This document shows, piece after piece, positions 34,283-42,952 of a DNA stretch of 64,000 nt. The notes under the pieces are model-generated. The model was not told the DNA's origin. It saw only the letters and a list, made by a program, of their open reading frames with translations, and searched no databases. Position 1 is the first letter of the stretch. Each line of letters starts with the position of its first letter. The DNA comes from Kribbella amoyensis (GTDB taxonomy: Bacteria > Actinomycetota > Actinomycetes > Propionibacteriales > Kribbellaceae), in assembly GCF_007828865.1 (NCBI RefSeq), contig NZ_VIVK01000001.1:3720001-3784000 (forward strand), in the 5' to 3' direction. The position numbers and the translations under genes are program-made.

Positions 34283-34286
34283 GTTA
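34248..34286 (+). terminator. Intrinsic terminator ending the hairpin array
   Basis: AAAAGGCCG (34248-34256) pairs with CGGCCTTTT (34274-34282), followed by GTTA. It keeps the TCCTCA loop of the array. The T-rich arm marks it as the plus-strand stop for the small-gene pair. Confidence 0.75.
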
Positions 34287-34375
34287 TGCCCGCTGCCGAC
34301 AGCGGTCCGCCGGCCCGGTCAGGTCGTTCCGGGCGCCCTCGGCCCGGACCTGGCCCGCACTCGTCCGTAGACGCG

Positions 34376-34413
34376 AAGAGGCCCCCTCCCGCTCGCCCGG
34401 GAGGGGGCCTCTT
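34376..34413. terminator. Bidirectional terminator between array and DUF397 gene
   Basis: AAGAGGCCCCCTCCC (34376-34390) and its exact inverse (34399-34413), 8-nt loop. A perfect 15-bp stem bounded by AA/TT lets it act on both strands. It ends 14 bp from the DUF397 stop. Confidence 0.8.
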
Positions 34414-34427
34414 GCTTCGTTGATCGC

Positions 34428-34661
34428 TCAGGCGAGGTCGTCGAACTCGCCGTCGTGAACGCCGCCGAGGAAAGCCTCGATCTCGGCCTGGGTGAAGACC
34501 AGGGCCGGTCCGTCGGTGTGACGCGAGTTCCGCATCGCCACGCCGCCGCCCGGCAGCTTCGCTACCTCTACGCAGTTGCCGTTGGGGCCACTCCGCTGAC
34601 TCTTCCGCCAGTTCAGCTCGCTCATCGCGTCGCCGGGCATGCCGTTGTAGACAGCAGTCAT
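34428..34661 (-). CDS. DUF397-domain protein
   Basis: 77 residues from ATG 34661 (GGAAGG 8 nt upstream); ATG at MSELNW, 15 residues in, is the usual family start and an alternative. The domain is complete: LNWRKSQRSGPNGNCVEVA, VAMRNSRHTDGPALVFTQAEIEAFL. DUF397 proteins are small partners of Scr1-type HTH regulators and occur in many copies in actinomycetes, usually next to one. Here the likely partner, at 32172-33046, appears broken. Confidence 0.88.
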   Translation of the reverse strand: MTAVYNGMPGDAMSELNWRKSQRSGPNGNCVEVAKLPGGGVAMRNSRHTDGPALVFTQAEIEAFLGGVHDGEFDDLA

Positions 34662-35152
34662 CAGCTGCACCTTCCGTACGTCTTTGGCATATGCACGTGC
34701 ATTTGGGCTTGCATTTGCATCGTACACGGTTGTGGGCCGTGTGTCTGATCCAATACGCAGCGTCGCCGGGTCCCCGCCGGTCCTCGGCGTGGCGATCGCG
34801 GTGGGTGATGGAAATCGGCTCCGGCGCGCCGAAAACCGCGACTCGTCCGGCGTGCGGTTGAGAACGGAGCCGCCGGGGAATGACTGCACCTGGCGGTCTC
34901 GGGAGTCCTCGGGCAGCCGGCGCTGTACCGGCCGTCTGCAACGGTTCGCGCGGGGCCGTCCACGGCCGGCGGATCGGCCGACGAGGGCAGGAGTGGTGGC
35001 TTGCCGGATCGCCTTGATTTGTTGAGAAATCAGGCTTTTCGGATGGGCTCGTGCGGACACTCCGGGCCCCGCCGATCCGGGCGCCCGGCGGTTCGTGGAT
35101 GCACTACGATGACGAGCACCTTTTTCTTCCCTACGACACGAAGGCTGCGCCG
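34662..35152. other. 491-bp intergenic region
   Basis: No gene supported. It contains motif copy 2 with a -10-like TACGAT (34719-34724, minus strand) for DUF397, an AT-rich dyad GCCT-T-GATTT/AAATCAGGC plus TTTTC at 35011-35040, and TACGAT at 35105-35110 as the probable -10 of the DUF574 gene. Confidence 0.55.
34691..34720. promoter_or_regulatory. ATGCACGTGCAT motif, copy 2, at the DUF397 promoter
   Basis: ATGCACGTGCAT (34691-34702), six bases, TTGCATTTGCAT (34709-34720). It overlaps the -10-like TACGAT and lies 30 bp before the DUF397 ATG, where a bound protein would block transcription. Confidence 0.65.
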
Positions 35153-35980
35153 ATGGCGACTCCCGACGGCCCGGAAGCACCTCCGGAGTTCGACACCTCC
35201 CAACCGACCATCGCGCGCGTCTACGACGCGTTGCTCGGTGGCAAGGACAACTTCGCCGCCGACCGCGAGGGTGCGGCGACCTATCTGAAGTACGTGCCGG
35301 ACGCGGGTCGCTGTGCGATCGACAACCGGGACGCCCTGGTCAAGGGCGTGCAGTACCTGGTCCGCGAGGCGGAGATCGACCAGTTCCTCGACATCGGCAG
35401 CGGTCTGCCGACGCAGAAGAACACGCACCAGGCGGCGCAGGAGCTGAACCCGGGGGTGAAGGTCGCCTACGTCGACAACGACCCGATCGTGCTCGCGCAC
35501 GGCCGCGCGCTGCTGGCGACGAACCAGAGCACCATCGTGGTGACCGCGGACCTGCGCGAGCCGCAGGCCATCCTGGACAACCAGGAGATCAAGGACCACC
35601 TGGACTTCAGCCGCCCGATCGCGCTGATGATCGTCGGCATCCACATGCACTTCCACGACGACGAGAAGCCGGACGAGTGGGTCCGCACGCTGATGAACGC
35701 GCTGGCCCCGGGCAGCTACCTGTTCATCACCGACTTCGTCGACACCGGTGAGCCGCTGCAGAAGGCGATGGAGCAGGCCGGCCTGGAGAGCCTGGGCAAC
35801 GGCTGGATCCGAACCCCGGAGCGGATCGAGCAGCACTTCCTCGGGCTGCCGATCATCCCGCCGGGCGTGGACTTCCTGGCGCGCTGGTTCCCCGAGGACC
35901 CGGACGCCGACATCCCCGACGTCGACGAGCTGCAGCCGTACCAGCGCATCCTGATGGCCGGGATCGCCAAGAAGGGCTGA
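35153..35980 (+). CDS. DUF574-family SAM-dependent methyltransferase
   Basis: 275 residues from ATG 35153 with AAGG 9 nt upstream; earlier in-frame ATG (35099) is less typical. The family block PTIARVYDALLGGKDNFAADRE is immediately followed by the SAM site FLDIGSGLPTQKNTHQ and YVDNDPIVLAH. DUF574 proteins are actinomycete-specific and numerous, with unknown substrates. It is followed by a strong terminator. Confidence 0.92.
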   Translation: MATPDGPEAPPEFDTSQPTIARVYDALLGGKDNFAADREGAATYLKYVPDAGRCAIDNRDALVKGVQYLVREAEIDQFLDIGSGLPTQKNTHQAAQELNPGVKVAYVDNDPIVLAHGRALLATNQSTIVVTADLREPQAILDNQEIKDHLDFSRPIALMIVGIHMHFHDDEKPDEWVRTLMNALAPGSYLFITDFVDTGEPLQKAMEQAGLESLGNGWIRTPERIEQHFLGLPIIPPGVDFLARWFPEDPDADIPDVDELQPYQRILMAGIAKKG

Positions 35981-36000
35981 CCGGCCCGAGCAGGTCCAGG

Positions 36001-36031
36001 CAAGGCGCGCGTCCTGGTGACGCGCGCCTTG
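36001..36031. terminator. Terminator between DUF574 and Rieske-FAD genes
   Basis: CAAGGCGCGCGTC / GACGCGCGCCTTG, 13 bp perfect, loop CTGGT, 20 nt after the DUF574 stop and 4 nt before the convergent stop. Followed by TCATTT. Confidence 0.8.
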
Positions 36032-36035
36032 TCAT

Positions 36036-37442
36036 TTAGTCGTCGATCGGGAGCGGCTTGGTCGCGGGGCCGTCGAGGACCTCACCTGTCGCGCCGAAGC
36101 GCGATCCGTGGCAGTTGCAGTCCCAGGTGCGGTCGGCTTCGTTCCAGTGCAGCGGGCAGCCGAGATGAGTACACACCGGCTTGACCTTCCCGTGCAGCGC
36201 GTGGCCGAGGTGCCCGGCGGTGAACTCCTTGCCGACCTTGAGATTGTCCTTGACCAGCTTGGCGACCGAGTGGGCGTCGCCGATCCGGTCGGCGCCGTAC
36301 AGGGCGGCGAACGGGTTGGCGCGATCGATGACCAGGTCGCGGAGGATGCCGGCGGCAACGGTCCCGTTGGTCAGGCCCCACTTGTGCATACCGGTCGCGA
36401 CGGAGGTCGCCTTGCTGCCGGGAGAGCGGCCGACGTACGGGAGCAGGTCGGGAGTGCCGTAGTCCTGGGCCGACCAGCGGTAGGCCGGTCGCGCGGCGAA
36501 GTTCCACAGTGAGCCGGCCCAGTCGGCCAGGCCGCGGTACGCCGCTTCGGTGTCGGTACCGTCCCCGGTCTCGTGATCGCCGCCGACGACGATGAGGCCG
36601 TTGGGACCGCCGCCGGGCCAGGGCCTGGTCGAGCGGGTCGGGGCGTCGACGGAGATCGCCATCCCGGCCGGCGCCGCCACCGGCAGGGTGAGCGCGATCC
36701 CGTGGGACTGGCTGGGCCGGGTCCGAGCGAAGAACGCGCCGGTGACGTTGATGGGGAGCAGCGTCGCGACGACCGCGTGCTGGGCCTTGACCGTGTGACC
36801 GTCCTCGGTGCTGACCTGGACGCCGTCCGCGTGGTCGTCGACTGTGAGCACGCGGCTGTGTTCGTAGATGCGCCCGCCCGCCGTGGTCAGCGAGCGGGCC
36901 AGGCCGGCCAGGTACCGCACCGGGTGCAGCTGGACCTGGTCGGTGAACCGGACCGCCGACCGGGCCGGGACGCCGACCTCGGCCGGATCGACGAAGGTGG
37001 CCGGGAGACCGAGGGACGCCGCCACGTCGGCCTCGCGGCGCAGGGTGTTCTCCGGCCGGGTGGAGTAGACGTACGACGGGGTCCGGGTCAGCTCGCACTC
37101 GATCCCGAGCCGGTCGACCAGCGCCGCCACCTCGTCGACGGCGACCTGGTTCGCGTTTGCGTAGGTGCGGGTCTTCTCCTCGCCGTGCCGGTCGAGGAGG
37201 TCCGCGTAGATCGCGCCGTGCTGCGACGTCACCTTGCCGGTGGTGTTGCCGCTCGTCCGGCCGGCCAGGCGGCGGGCCTCGAGCAGGACCACCGACGCGC
37301 CGTCCTGGGCCAGGTAGAGCGCCGTGGTCAGGCCGATCAGGCCGCCGCCGATCACGACCACCTCCGCCTGGTCGTCGGATCGCAGGGCGGGGTACTCCGG
37401 GAGCGCGGCGGTCGCCAGCCATACCGATCCGTGGTCAGTCAT
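36036..37442 (-). CDS. FAD-dependent oxidoreductase with C-terminal Rieske domain
   Basis: 468 residues. The N-terminal DAO-type FAD domain starts at VVVIGGGLIGLTTALYL (about 28-44) and has LLEARRLAGRTSGNTTGK. The C-terminal Rieske [2Fe-2S] domain carries CTHLGCPLHW and CNCHGSRF with all four ligands (2 Cys, 2 His). Such fusions oxidise amines or amino acids and pass electrons to the cluster. Divergent from an SDR gene over a region with two SigB-type promoter matches, which suggests stress control. Confidence 0.9.
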   Translation of the reverse strand: MTDHGSVWLATAALPEYPALRSDDQAEVVVIGGGLIGLTTALYLAQDGASVVLLEARRLAGRTSGNTTGKVTSQHGAIYADLLDRHGEEKTRTYANANQVAVDEVAALVDRLGIECELTRTPSYVYSTRPENTLRREADVAASLGLPATFVDPAEVGVPARSAVRFTDQVQLHPVRYLAGLARSLTTAGGRIYEHSRVLTVDDHADGVQVSTEDGHTVKAQHAVVATLLPINVTGAFFARTRPSQSHGIALTLPVAAPAGMAISVDAPTRSTRPWPGGGPNGLIVVGGDHETGDGTDTEAAYRGLADWAGSLWNFAARPAYRWSAQDYGTPDLLPYVGRSPGSKATSVATGMHKWGLTNGTVAAGILRDLVIDRANPFAALYGADRIGDAHSVAKLVKDNLKVGKEFTAGHLGHALHGKVKPVCTHLGCPLHWNEADRTWDCNCHGSRFGATGEVLDGPATKPLPIDD

Positions 37443-37452
37443 GGCGGCCCCG

Positions 37453-37477
37453 GTACCCGAATGGGCCGGCGAGATGC
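37453..37477 (-). promoter_or_regulatory. SigB-type promoter candidate for the Rieske-FAD gene
   Basis: GCAT-N15-GGGTAC on the minus strand (GNNT-N14-16-GGGTAC pattern of Streptomyces SigB-type sigma factors), 11 bp before the ATG. Confidence 0.5.
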
Positions 37478-37483
37478 GGGTAC
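37459..37483 (+). promoter_or_regulatory. SigB-type promoter candidate for the SDR gene
   Basis: GAAT-N15-GGGTAC, 31 bp before ATG 37515. With the opposing copy it forms the inverted repeat CGGTACCCG/CGGGTACCG, so an ordinary repressor site is the alternative reading. Confidence 0.5.
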
Positions 37484-37514
37484 CGCAGAGGATCGCCGAG
37501 TCAAGGAGTACGCC

Positions 37515-38354
37515 ATGCCGAGCGTGGTCATCACGGGTGCGGGGAGCGGGATCGGAGCTGCGGCCGTGGTCCGGCTGGACCGGGCCGGGTGGCGGGTGTT
37601 CGCCGGGGTCCATCAGCGGCATGACGCGGAGATCCTCGATCGGCAGACGTCGGAGCGGGTCACGGTGGAACTGCTCGACGTCACCGACGGCGGATCGATC
37701 GAGGAGCTGGCGGCGAAGGTCGGCGACGGGCTCGGCCCGGACGGGCTGACGGCCTTGGTGAACAACGCGGGCGAGGGGGTCGCGGGGCCGTTGGAGACCC
37801 TGCCGATCGAGCAACTCCGGCATCAGCTGGAGGTGAACGTGGTCGGGCAGGTCGCGGTGACGCAGCAGTTCCTTCCGCTGTTGCGGCGGGATCGGTCGGA
37901 GAACGGGAGCCGGGTGGTGTTCGTCGGGTCGATGGGCGGGCTGGTCGCGGTGCAGTTCGCGGGTCCGTACCACGCGTCGAAGTACGCGATCGAGGCGATC
38001 GGCGACGCCTGGCGGCAGGAGCTCGCGCCGGACCGGATCCAGGTGGCGATCGTCGAGCCGGGGCCGATCGCCACGCCGATCTGGTCGAAGGCGGCGCATC
38101 GGCTCGACTCGCTGCCGGTGAACGAGCGGTACGAGCGCCGGGTGGCCGCGCTGCGGGAACAGTTGCTGCGGATGGGGAAGGAGAGCAGCGGGGCGGCCGA
38201 GGCGGTTGATCTGATCGAGCACGCGGTGAGTGCGCGGCGCCCGCACACGCGGTACACGGCCGGGCTGGCCGCGACCTTCGTGCCCAAGGTCCGGCGGTTG
38301 TTGCCGGATCGCCTGTTCGACGTCCTCGCCCGGCACGCGACCACGAAGAACTAG
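37515..38354 (+). CDS. Short-chain dehydrogenase/reductase
   Basis: 279 residues; ATG after AAGGAG (spacing 6). TGAGSGIGAA cofactor site, NNAGEG, VGSMGG and YHASK catalytic residues are intact. An extended C-terminal region (KESSGAAEAVDLIEHAV...RYTAGLAATFVPKVRRLLPDRLFD) resembles retinol-dehydrogenase-like SDRs. The substrate is unknown. Confidence 0.88.
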   Translation: MPSVVITGAGSGIGAAAVVRLDRAGWRVFAGVHQRHDAEILDRQTSERVTVELLDVTDGGSIEELAAKVGDGLGPDGLTALVNNAGEGVAGPLETLPIEQLRHQLEVNVVGQVAVTQQFLPLLRRDRSENGSRVVFVGSMGGLVAVQFAGPYHASKYAIEAIGDAWRQELAPDRIQVAIVEPGPIATPIWSKAAHRLDSLPVNERYERRVAALREQLLRMGKESSGAAEAVDLIEHAVSARRPHTRYTAGLAATFVPKVRRLLPDRLFDVLARHATTKN

Positions 38355-38375
38355 GTGTACCGGGTCGACAAGGCC

Positions 38376-39206
38376 CTAGCGTCGCGGCTCGAAGACGTTG
38401 CCCGGGGTCGGGCCGACCGGGGTGCGGGTCAGGCCGAGACGCTTCATCATCGGCGTGACCAGGGCGTCGTAGACCGCGGGGAGGAAGCGGAAGCCGAGTT
38501 CCATCACTGTGTTGGCGAGGCCGATGTTCACCTCACGACGTGGCCGGTCCGCCAGGCGTACGACGGCGGCGGCGACCTTGTCCGCGGAGGCCACCGGGGG
38601 TGGTGGCTGGGCCGCCCGGCCGGCGTAGTTGCCGGCGTGCTCGTAGACCGGGGTGTCGACGGCGCCGGGGACGACCAGACTGACGTGGATCGCGGGCCGG
38701 TCGCGGTACTCGGTCTGCAGGGCGCGGGCCAGACCGTGGACAGCCCACTTGCTCGTCACGTACGCGCTCATGAACGGTGGCGCGATCTTGCCGAGGACCG
38801 AGCCGAACAGGACGAGCTGGCCGGATCCTTGGTCCTCGAACCGCCGCAGTGCCGCGCGGGCGACCTGGACGGTGCCGTCGACGTCGACCCGGAGTACGCG
38901 TTCGTAGACGTCGGCCGGTACCTCGTCGAACCGGCCGTACGCGACGACCGCCGCGCAGTGGACGACGAGGTCGACCTTTCCGCTGCCGGTGGTCGCGAAG
39001 TCGAGCAGCGAGTCGACCTGCCGCGGGTCGGACACGTCGGTGGGCGCCACCGTGGCCGGGGCGCCGAGATCCCGGCACTCCCGGGCGACGTGATCGAGGC
39101 TGGTCCGGGAGCGGCCGGCCAGAACGACCTGGTCGCCACGACGAGCGAAAGCGAGCGCCGTCGCCCGGCCGATGCCGCTGGAGGCGCCGGTGATGACGAC
39201 GGTCAT
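38376..39206 (-). CDS. Short-chain dehydrogenase/reductase
   Basis: 276 residues. TGASSGIGRATA, VHCAAVV in place of the usual NNAG, FGSVLG and YVTSK active site. C-terminal FRFLPAVYDALVTPMMKRLG suggests a peripheral membrane or hydrophobic association. Its start overlaps the stop of the SRPBCC gene, so the pair works on one transcript. Confidence 0.88.
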   Translation of the reverse strand: MTVVITGASSGIGRATALAFARRGDQVVLAGRSRTSLDHVARECRDLGAPATVAPTDVSDPRQVDSLLDFATTGSGKVDLVVHCAAVVAYGRFDEVPADVYERVLRVDVDGTVQVARAALRRFEDQGSGQLVLFGSVLGKIAPPFMSAYVTSKWAVHGLARALQTEYRDRPAIHVSLVVPGAVDTPVYEHAGNYAGRAAQPPPPVASADKVAAAVVRLADRPRREVNIGLANTVMELGFRFLPAVYDALVTPMMKRLGLTRTPVGPTPGNVFEPRR

Positions 39207-39640
39207 CGGACCTGCTTCTCCGCCAGCAGTTTGAGTCGTCGCAAGGTCTCGTTGTTGCGCGCGCGGAGAATCGGGTCGAGGACGGCGGCGGGGATCAGCG
39301 TGACCGGCCCTTTGACCGCGGTCTCCCGCATGGTCAGGTGACAGCCACCGTCCTGCTCGGTCGCGACGAACTCGACCTGGCCCTCACCGGTCGGCCAGGC
39401 GCGGACGTTGAGCTGCAGGAACCGGTTCGGCTCGTACTGCTCGGACGAGGTGCTGTCGTCGATCACCAACGGCCAGACCCCGACCGAGTGGTGGATGCTG
39501 TGCCCCGGCTGCGGGAACCCGGCCTCCACGTCGCGCACCCGCGAAGCGCCGACCACCCACCCGGCGTACGTCCAGCCGTCCGTGAGGATCGCGAAGACAG
39601 CCTCCACCGGCGCATGAATCAGACACTCGTTCTCACTCAT
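39203..39640 (-). CDS. SRPBCC-family (START/polyketide cyclase fold) protein
   Basis: 145 residues from ATG 39640. ENECLIHAPVEAVFAILTDG and the central VEFVATEQDGGCHLTM pattern define the helix-grip fold that binds hydrophobic ligands. First gene of a two-gene operon with the SDR. A GGGTAC at 39656-39651 (minus) lies upstream, but its -35 spacing (13) is off. Confidence 0.82.
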   Translation of the reverse strand: MSENECLIHAPVEAVFAILTDGWTYAGWVVGASRVRDVEAGFPQPGHSIHHSVGVWPLVIDDSTSSEQYEPNRFLQLNVRAWPTGEGQVEFVATEQDGGCHLTMRETAVKGPVTLIPAAVLDPILRARNNETLRRLKLLAEKQVR

Positions 39641-39725
39641 ACCCACGCCGGTACCCACTCCCGACGCTCATCCGCACGCTGACCGCGGCTGTTGGTCCTG
39701 GTGGTGGTCGTGGTGTGCTTCGGGG

Positions 39726-40952
39726 GTGCAGAATCTTCGGCGGGCGCTTGGGGTTCGGGATGCTGTTGTGGTGGGGCTCGGCGCCATGGTGGGAGCCGGG
39801 GTTTTCGCGGCTTTCGGGCCGGCGGCCGGGGCTGCTGGCTCGGGGTTGTTGGTGGGGCTCGGGGTTGCCGCTGTTGTTGCCTTTTGCAACGCGACGTCCT
39901 CCGCGCGGTTGGCTGCCGTTTACCCACAATCCGGCGGGACCTACGTGTACGGGCGCGAGCGGCTCGGGCCGTTCTGGGGGTACCTGGCCGGGTGGGCGTT
40001 CGTCGTGGGGAAGAGCGCGTCGTGTGCGGCGATGGCGCTCACCGTCGGGTCGTACCTGTGGCCCGAGTACAAGAACGTGGTCGCCGTGGTGGCCGTCGTC
40101 GCGTTGACCGGGCTCAACTACTGCGGGATCCAGAAGGCCGCCTGGTTGACGCGGGTCGTCGTGGCGTTCGTGCTGGTGCTGCTCGCGATCGTGGTGGCCG
40201 TTTCGCTCGCGTCCGGGTCGGCTGAGTTCGCGCGGCTCGGGATCGGTGCGGACGCGGGGCCGGGTGGGATCCTGCGGGCGGCGGGGTTGTTGTTCTTCGC
40301 GTTCGCCGGGTACGCGCGGATCGCCACCCTCGGCGAAGAGGTGAAGGATCCCCGCCGGACCATCCCACGGGCGGTCCCGATCGCGTTGACGATCACGCTG
40401 ATCACGTACGCCGCGGTCGCGGTCGCCCTGCTCGCCCTGCTCGGTCCCACCCGGCTCGCCGCCTCGCCGGACCCGCTCGCCGAGGCGGTACGGGTGGCCG
40501 GCGTACCTGGGCTGGCTCCGGTGGTCCGGGTCGGTGCGGCGATCGCGGCGCTCGGGTCGTTGCTCGCGTTGATCCTCGGGGTCTCGCGGACCACGTTCGC
40601 GATGGCGCGGGACCGGCATCTGCCGACGGCCCTCGCCGCGATCCACCCGCGGTACCAGGTGCCGCATCACGCCGAGCTCGCGGTCGGCGCCGTGGTCGCG
40701 GTGGTTGCGGCGACCACCGATCTGCGCGGGGCGATCGGGTTCTCGTCCTTCGGTGTACTTCTCTACTACGCGATCGCGAACGCGTCCGCCTGGACCCTGC
40801 GCCCCGACGAGGGCCGCCCGCCTCGGATGGTCCCGGTGGTGGGGCTCGTCGGGTGCGTCGTGCTCGCCTTCGCGCTGCCGTGGACCGCGGTGGTGGCCGG
40901 CTCGGTGGTCCTCGCGGTCGGTGCGCTCGTCTATCGGCTCCGGACGGGGTGA
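39726..40952 (+). CDS. APC-family amino acid permease
   Basis: 408 residues, GTG start, about 12 membrane helices. VVVGLGAMVGAGVFAAFGPA is the APC consensus loop in TM1; YPQSGGTYVYGRERLGPFWGYLAGW and FFAFAGYARIATLGEEVKDPRRTIPRA are family signatures. Likely imports or exchanges amino acids by proton coupling. It is slightly short at the C-terminus. Confidence 0.9.
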   Translation: MQNLRRALGVRDAVVVGLGAMVGAGVFAAFGPAAGAAGSGLLVGLGVAAVVAFCNATSSARLAAVYPQSGGTYVYGRERLGPFWGYLAGWAFVVGKSASCAAMALTVGSYLWPEYKNVVAVVAVVALTGLNYCGIQKAAWLTRVVVAFVLVLLAIVVAVSLASGSAEFARLGIGADAGPGGILRAAGLLFFAFAGYARIATLGEEVKDPRRTIPRAVPIALTITLITYAAVAVALLALLGPTRLAASPDPLAEAVRVAGVPGLAPVVRVGAAIAALGSLLALILGVSRTTFAMARDRHLPTALAAIHPRYQVPHHAELAVGAVVAVVAATTDLRGAIGFSSFGVLLYYAIANASAWTLRPDEGRPPRMVPVVGLVGCVVLAFALPWTAVVAGSVVLAVGALVYRLRTG

Positions 40953-40954
40953 AT

Positions 40955-40979
40955 GCATGGGGTCCGGGGGAATGGGTAC
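40955..40979 (+). promoter_or_regulatory. SigB-type promoter candidate of the sigma-factor gene
   Basis: GCAT-N15-GGGTAC, 70 bp upstream of ATG 41050. Autoregulation is typical of this sigma class. Confidence 0.5.
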
Positions 40980-41049
40980 GAGTGAGTTCAGGTAGTGACT
41001 GTGGTCCAGAGATGTGCCACGCCGTGACTGATAGTCGCGAGGTCATCCC

Positions 41050-41868
41050 ATGTTCACCCCTTGTAACCCCGTGCCTGTGCAGTGCACGACGGCGGCCGAT
41101 CGGGCCGCACGCGAAGCGGCCACCAGAAGTCTTCTCGAACGCAGGGCCGCGTGCTCGGACGAAACGGAGCGGCAACAGCTGCTCGAAGAAGCCGTCGAAC
41201 TCAACCTCGAAATGGCCAAGGGCATCGCCCGCCGGTTCCGCGGTCGCGGAGCCGAGGCCGACGACCTCGAACAGGTCGCGTACCTCGGCCTGGTGAAGGC
41301 CGCGCACCACTACCGGCTGGACGCGGACACCCCGTTCATCGGTTTCGCCATCCCGACCATCCGCGGTGAGGTCAAGCGATACTTCCGCGACTGCGCCTGG
41401 ACCGTGCGGATCCCGCGCCGGTTGCAGGAGATGCAGGGCAGTATCGCCACCAAGGTGCCCGAACTCGAACAGTTGCTCAACCGCGAACCGACACCGGTCG
41501 AGATCGCCGATCACCTCGGCGTCGAGCTCGCCGAGGTGGAGCAGGCGATGGCGGCGAAGGGCTGCTTCAACGTGCTCTCGCTGGACAAGCCGTCCGACGT
41601 TGACGCCGACCTCACCCTGGCCGACGTGGTCGCCGGGGACGAGGACACCTCGATCGATCTGCTGGAGGCCGTCGACATGCTCCAGCCGGTGCTCGAGGAT
41701 CTCGGCCCGCGGGAACGGCGGATCCTGCAGCTGCGGTTCGTCGAGGGCTGGACCCAGTCCGAGATCGGCAAGGACATCGGCGTCAGCCAGATGCAGGTGT
41801 CCAGGGTGCTGCGCCGCATTCTCGACGACCTGCGCGCCAAGCTGTCGCCGCTCCCGGCCGCGGCCTGA
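41050..41868 (+). CDS. RNA polymerase sigma factor, SigB/SigF/SigG family
   Basis: 272 residues. Region 2 (EELNLEMAKGIARRFRGRG...YLGLVKAAHHY...FAIPTIRGEVKRYFRD), region 3 (IPRRLQEM...REPTPVEIADHLGV) and region 4 (LGPRERRILQLRFVEGWTQSEIGKDIGVSQMQVSRVLRRIL) are complete. This group lacks region 1.1 and directs stress or development genes. No anti-sigma gene is adjacent. A Cys-containing N-terminal tail (MFTPCNPVPVQC) is a distinctive feature. Confidence 0.93.
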   Translation: MFTPCNPVPVQCTTAADRAAREAATRSLLERRAACSDETERQQLLEEAVELNLEMAKGIARRFRGRGAEADDLEQVAYLGLVKAAHHYRLDADTPFIGFAIPTIRGEVKRYFRDCAWTVRIPRRLQEMQGSIATKVPELEQLLNREPTPVEIADHLGVELAEVEQAMAAKGCFNVLSLDKPSDVDADLTLADVVAGDEDTSIDLLEAVDMLQPVLEDLGPRERRILQLRFVEGWTQSEIGKDIGVSQMQVSRVLRRILDDLRAKLSPLPAAA

Positions 41869-42014
41869 GCCGGATGCACGACGCCGGCGGCTGATCCTGA
41901 CCAGTCGCCGGCGGTGGTCAGTCCGTCGTCGGAGTGCGGAGTTCTGAAGCGATCGCTTGTCGCCCATCCTCGTCCATTCGGCCGAGCCTCAAGGGCCAGA
42001 GCCGGGAGCGCGCG

Positions 42015-42866
42015 GTGGTTTCCGCTGCCGACTCGCCCGCCGAGGTGGTGACCGACGGTGCCGGGGACCGGCAGAATGAGCTGTCGGGTTCTACGGACGG
42101 GGAAGGCGTTTTGCCGGAGCGGTTGTATCGGAGTCTGCCGGCGGATGCGAAGGCCATTGTGCGGGCGTATCCGCCGATGATCGTGTGGTTCGCGGCCGCG
42201 CTCGCGGGCCTCGCGGTGGTGTTCGACGTCTTCTACCTGGTCGCGAGCCCGGGTCCCGCACTGGCCGCCGTGTACGCGGTCCCGGTCCTGGCCGGGGTGG
42301 TGGCCGGCCTGGTCGCGGCGGCCGAGGATCTCGAGCTGGACCGGCGGGTGCTGGTCCGGACCATCGTCGCGGCGGTTGCCCTCGGCATCACCAACCTCGT
42401 CGTGGTGGCGATGATCTCGGCGATCCGCCGGACCGATCCGTCGAACTGGGCGGCCGGTGGCCAGGCGGTCCTGCTGGCCGCGTTGCTGGTGCTCTCGCTC
42501 GGGTTCACCTCGGTTGTCCTGAGCAACCTCATCGGTGCCCTGGGCATTGAACTGCGGACCCACCGGCGGCACCGCAAGCCGGTACCGGCGCCGGTCGCCG
42601 CACCTGCCGCCGCCCCGAAGCCGCGGGCGAGCAAGGAGGCGGCCGCTCGCGCGAAGCCGGTCCAGGTGGTGGAGGAGAGGTACGAACCGGATCCGGAGCC
42701 GTTCGTACCGCCGCCACCGCGCGTGGTCGACCTGGAGGAGCCGCGCGAGGTGGTCACGGCCGACCCGACGGCGCATGCGGATCGGCGCCTGACCCGCGGG
42801 ACCCGGGCCCCGGTCGTCCCGCCGTCCCGTCGCCCGCACCGTCCTGGTCGTCGCCCCGGCCGCTGA
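42015..42866 (+). CDS. Membrane protein with proline-rich cytoplasmic tail, unknown function
   Basis: 283 residues from GTG 42015 (GGGAG 8 nt upstream); the start is uncertain. About four membrane helices (70-185) are followed by a charged, Ala/Pro-rich tail (about 190-283) with PEPFVPPPPRVVDLEEP. Not a family I can name. It lies between the sigma-factor gene and the flavoprotein. Confidence 0.65.
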   Translation: MVSAADSPAEVVTDGAGDRQNELSGSTDGEGVLPERLYRSLPADAKAIVRAYPPMIVWFAAALAGLAVVFDVFYLVASPGPALAAVYAVPVLAGVVAGLVAAAEDLELDRRVLVRTIVAAVALGITNLVVVAMISAIRRTDPSNWAAGGQAVLLAALLVLSLGFTSVVLSNLIGALGIELRTHRRHRKPVPAPVAAPAAAPKPRASKEAAARAKPVQVVEERYEPDPEPFVPPPPRVVDLEEPREVVTADPTAHADRRLTRGTRAPVVPPSRRPHRPGRRPGR

Positions 42867-42952
42867 TCGCGGGGACCCCTTCGCGCGAGCCGGGATGACC
42901 GGAGCCCGACGTGGGCACACTAGGGAGGTCGCCTGGTGTACGGGGAGGGGTT

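Noticed and set aside
36036-38336. Longer Rieske-FAD protein extending to 38336
   Set aside because: The extension lies opposite the SDR gene at 37515 and has no homology pattern; ATG 37442 starts the FAD domain correctly.
39639-39656. SigB-type promoter for the SRPBCC-SDR operon
   Set aside because: A GGGTAC is present, but the best GNNT is 13 bp away, outside the 14-16 range, so it was not annotated.
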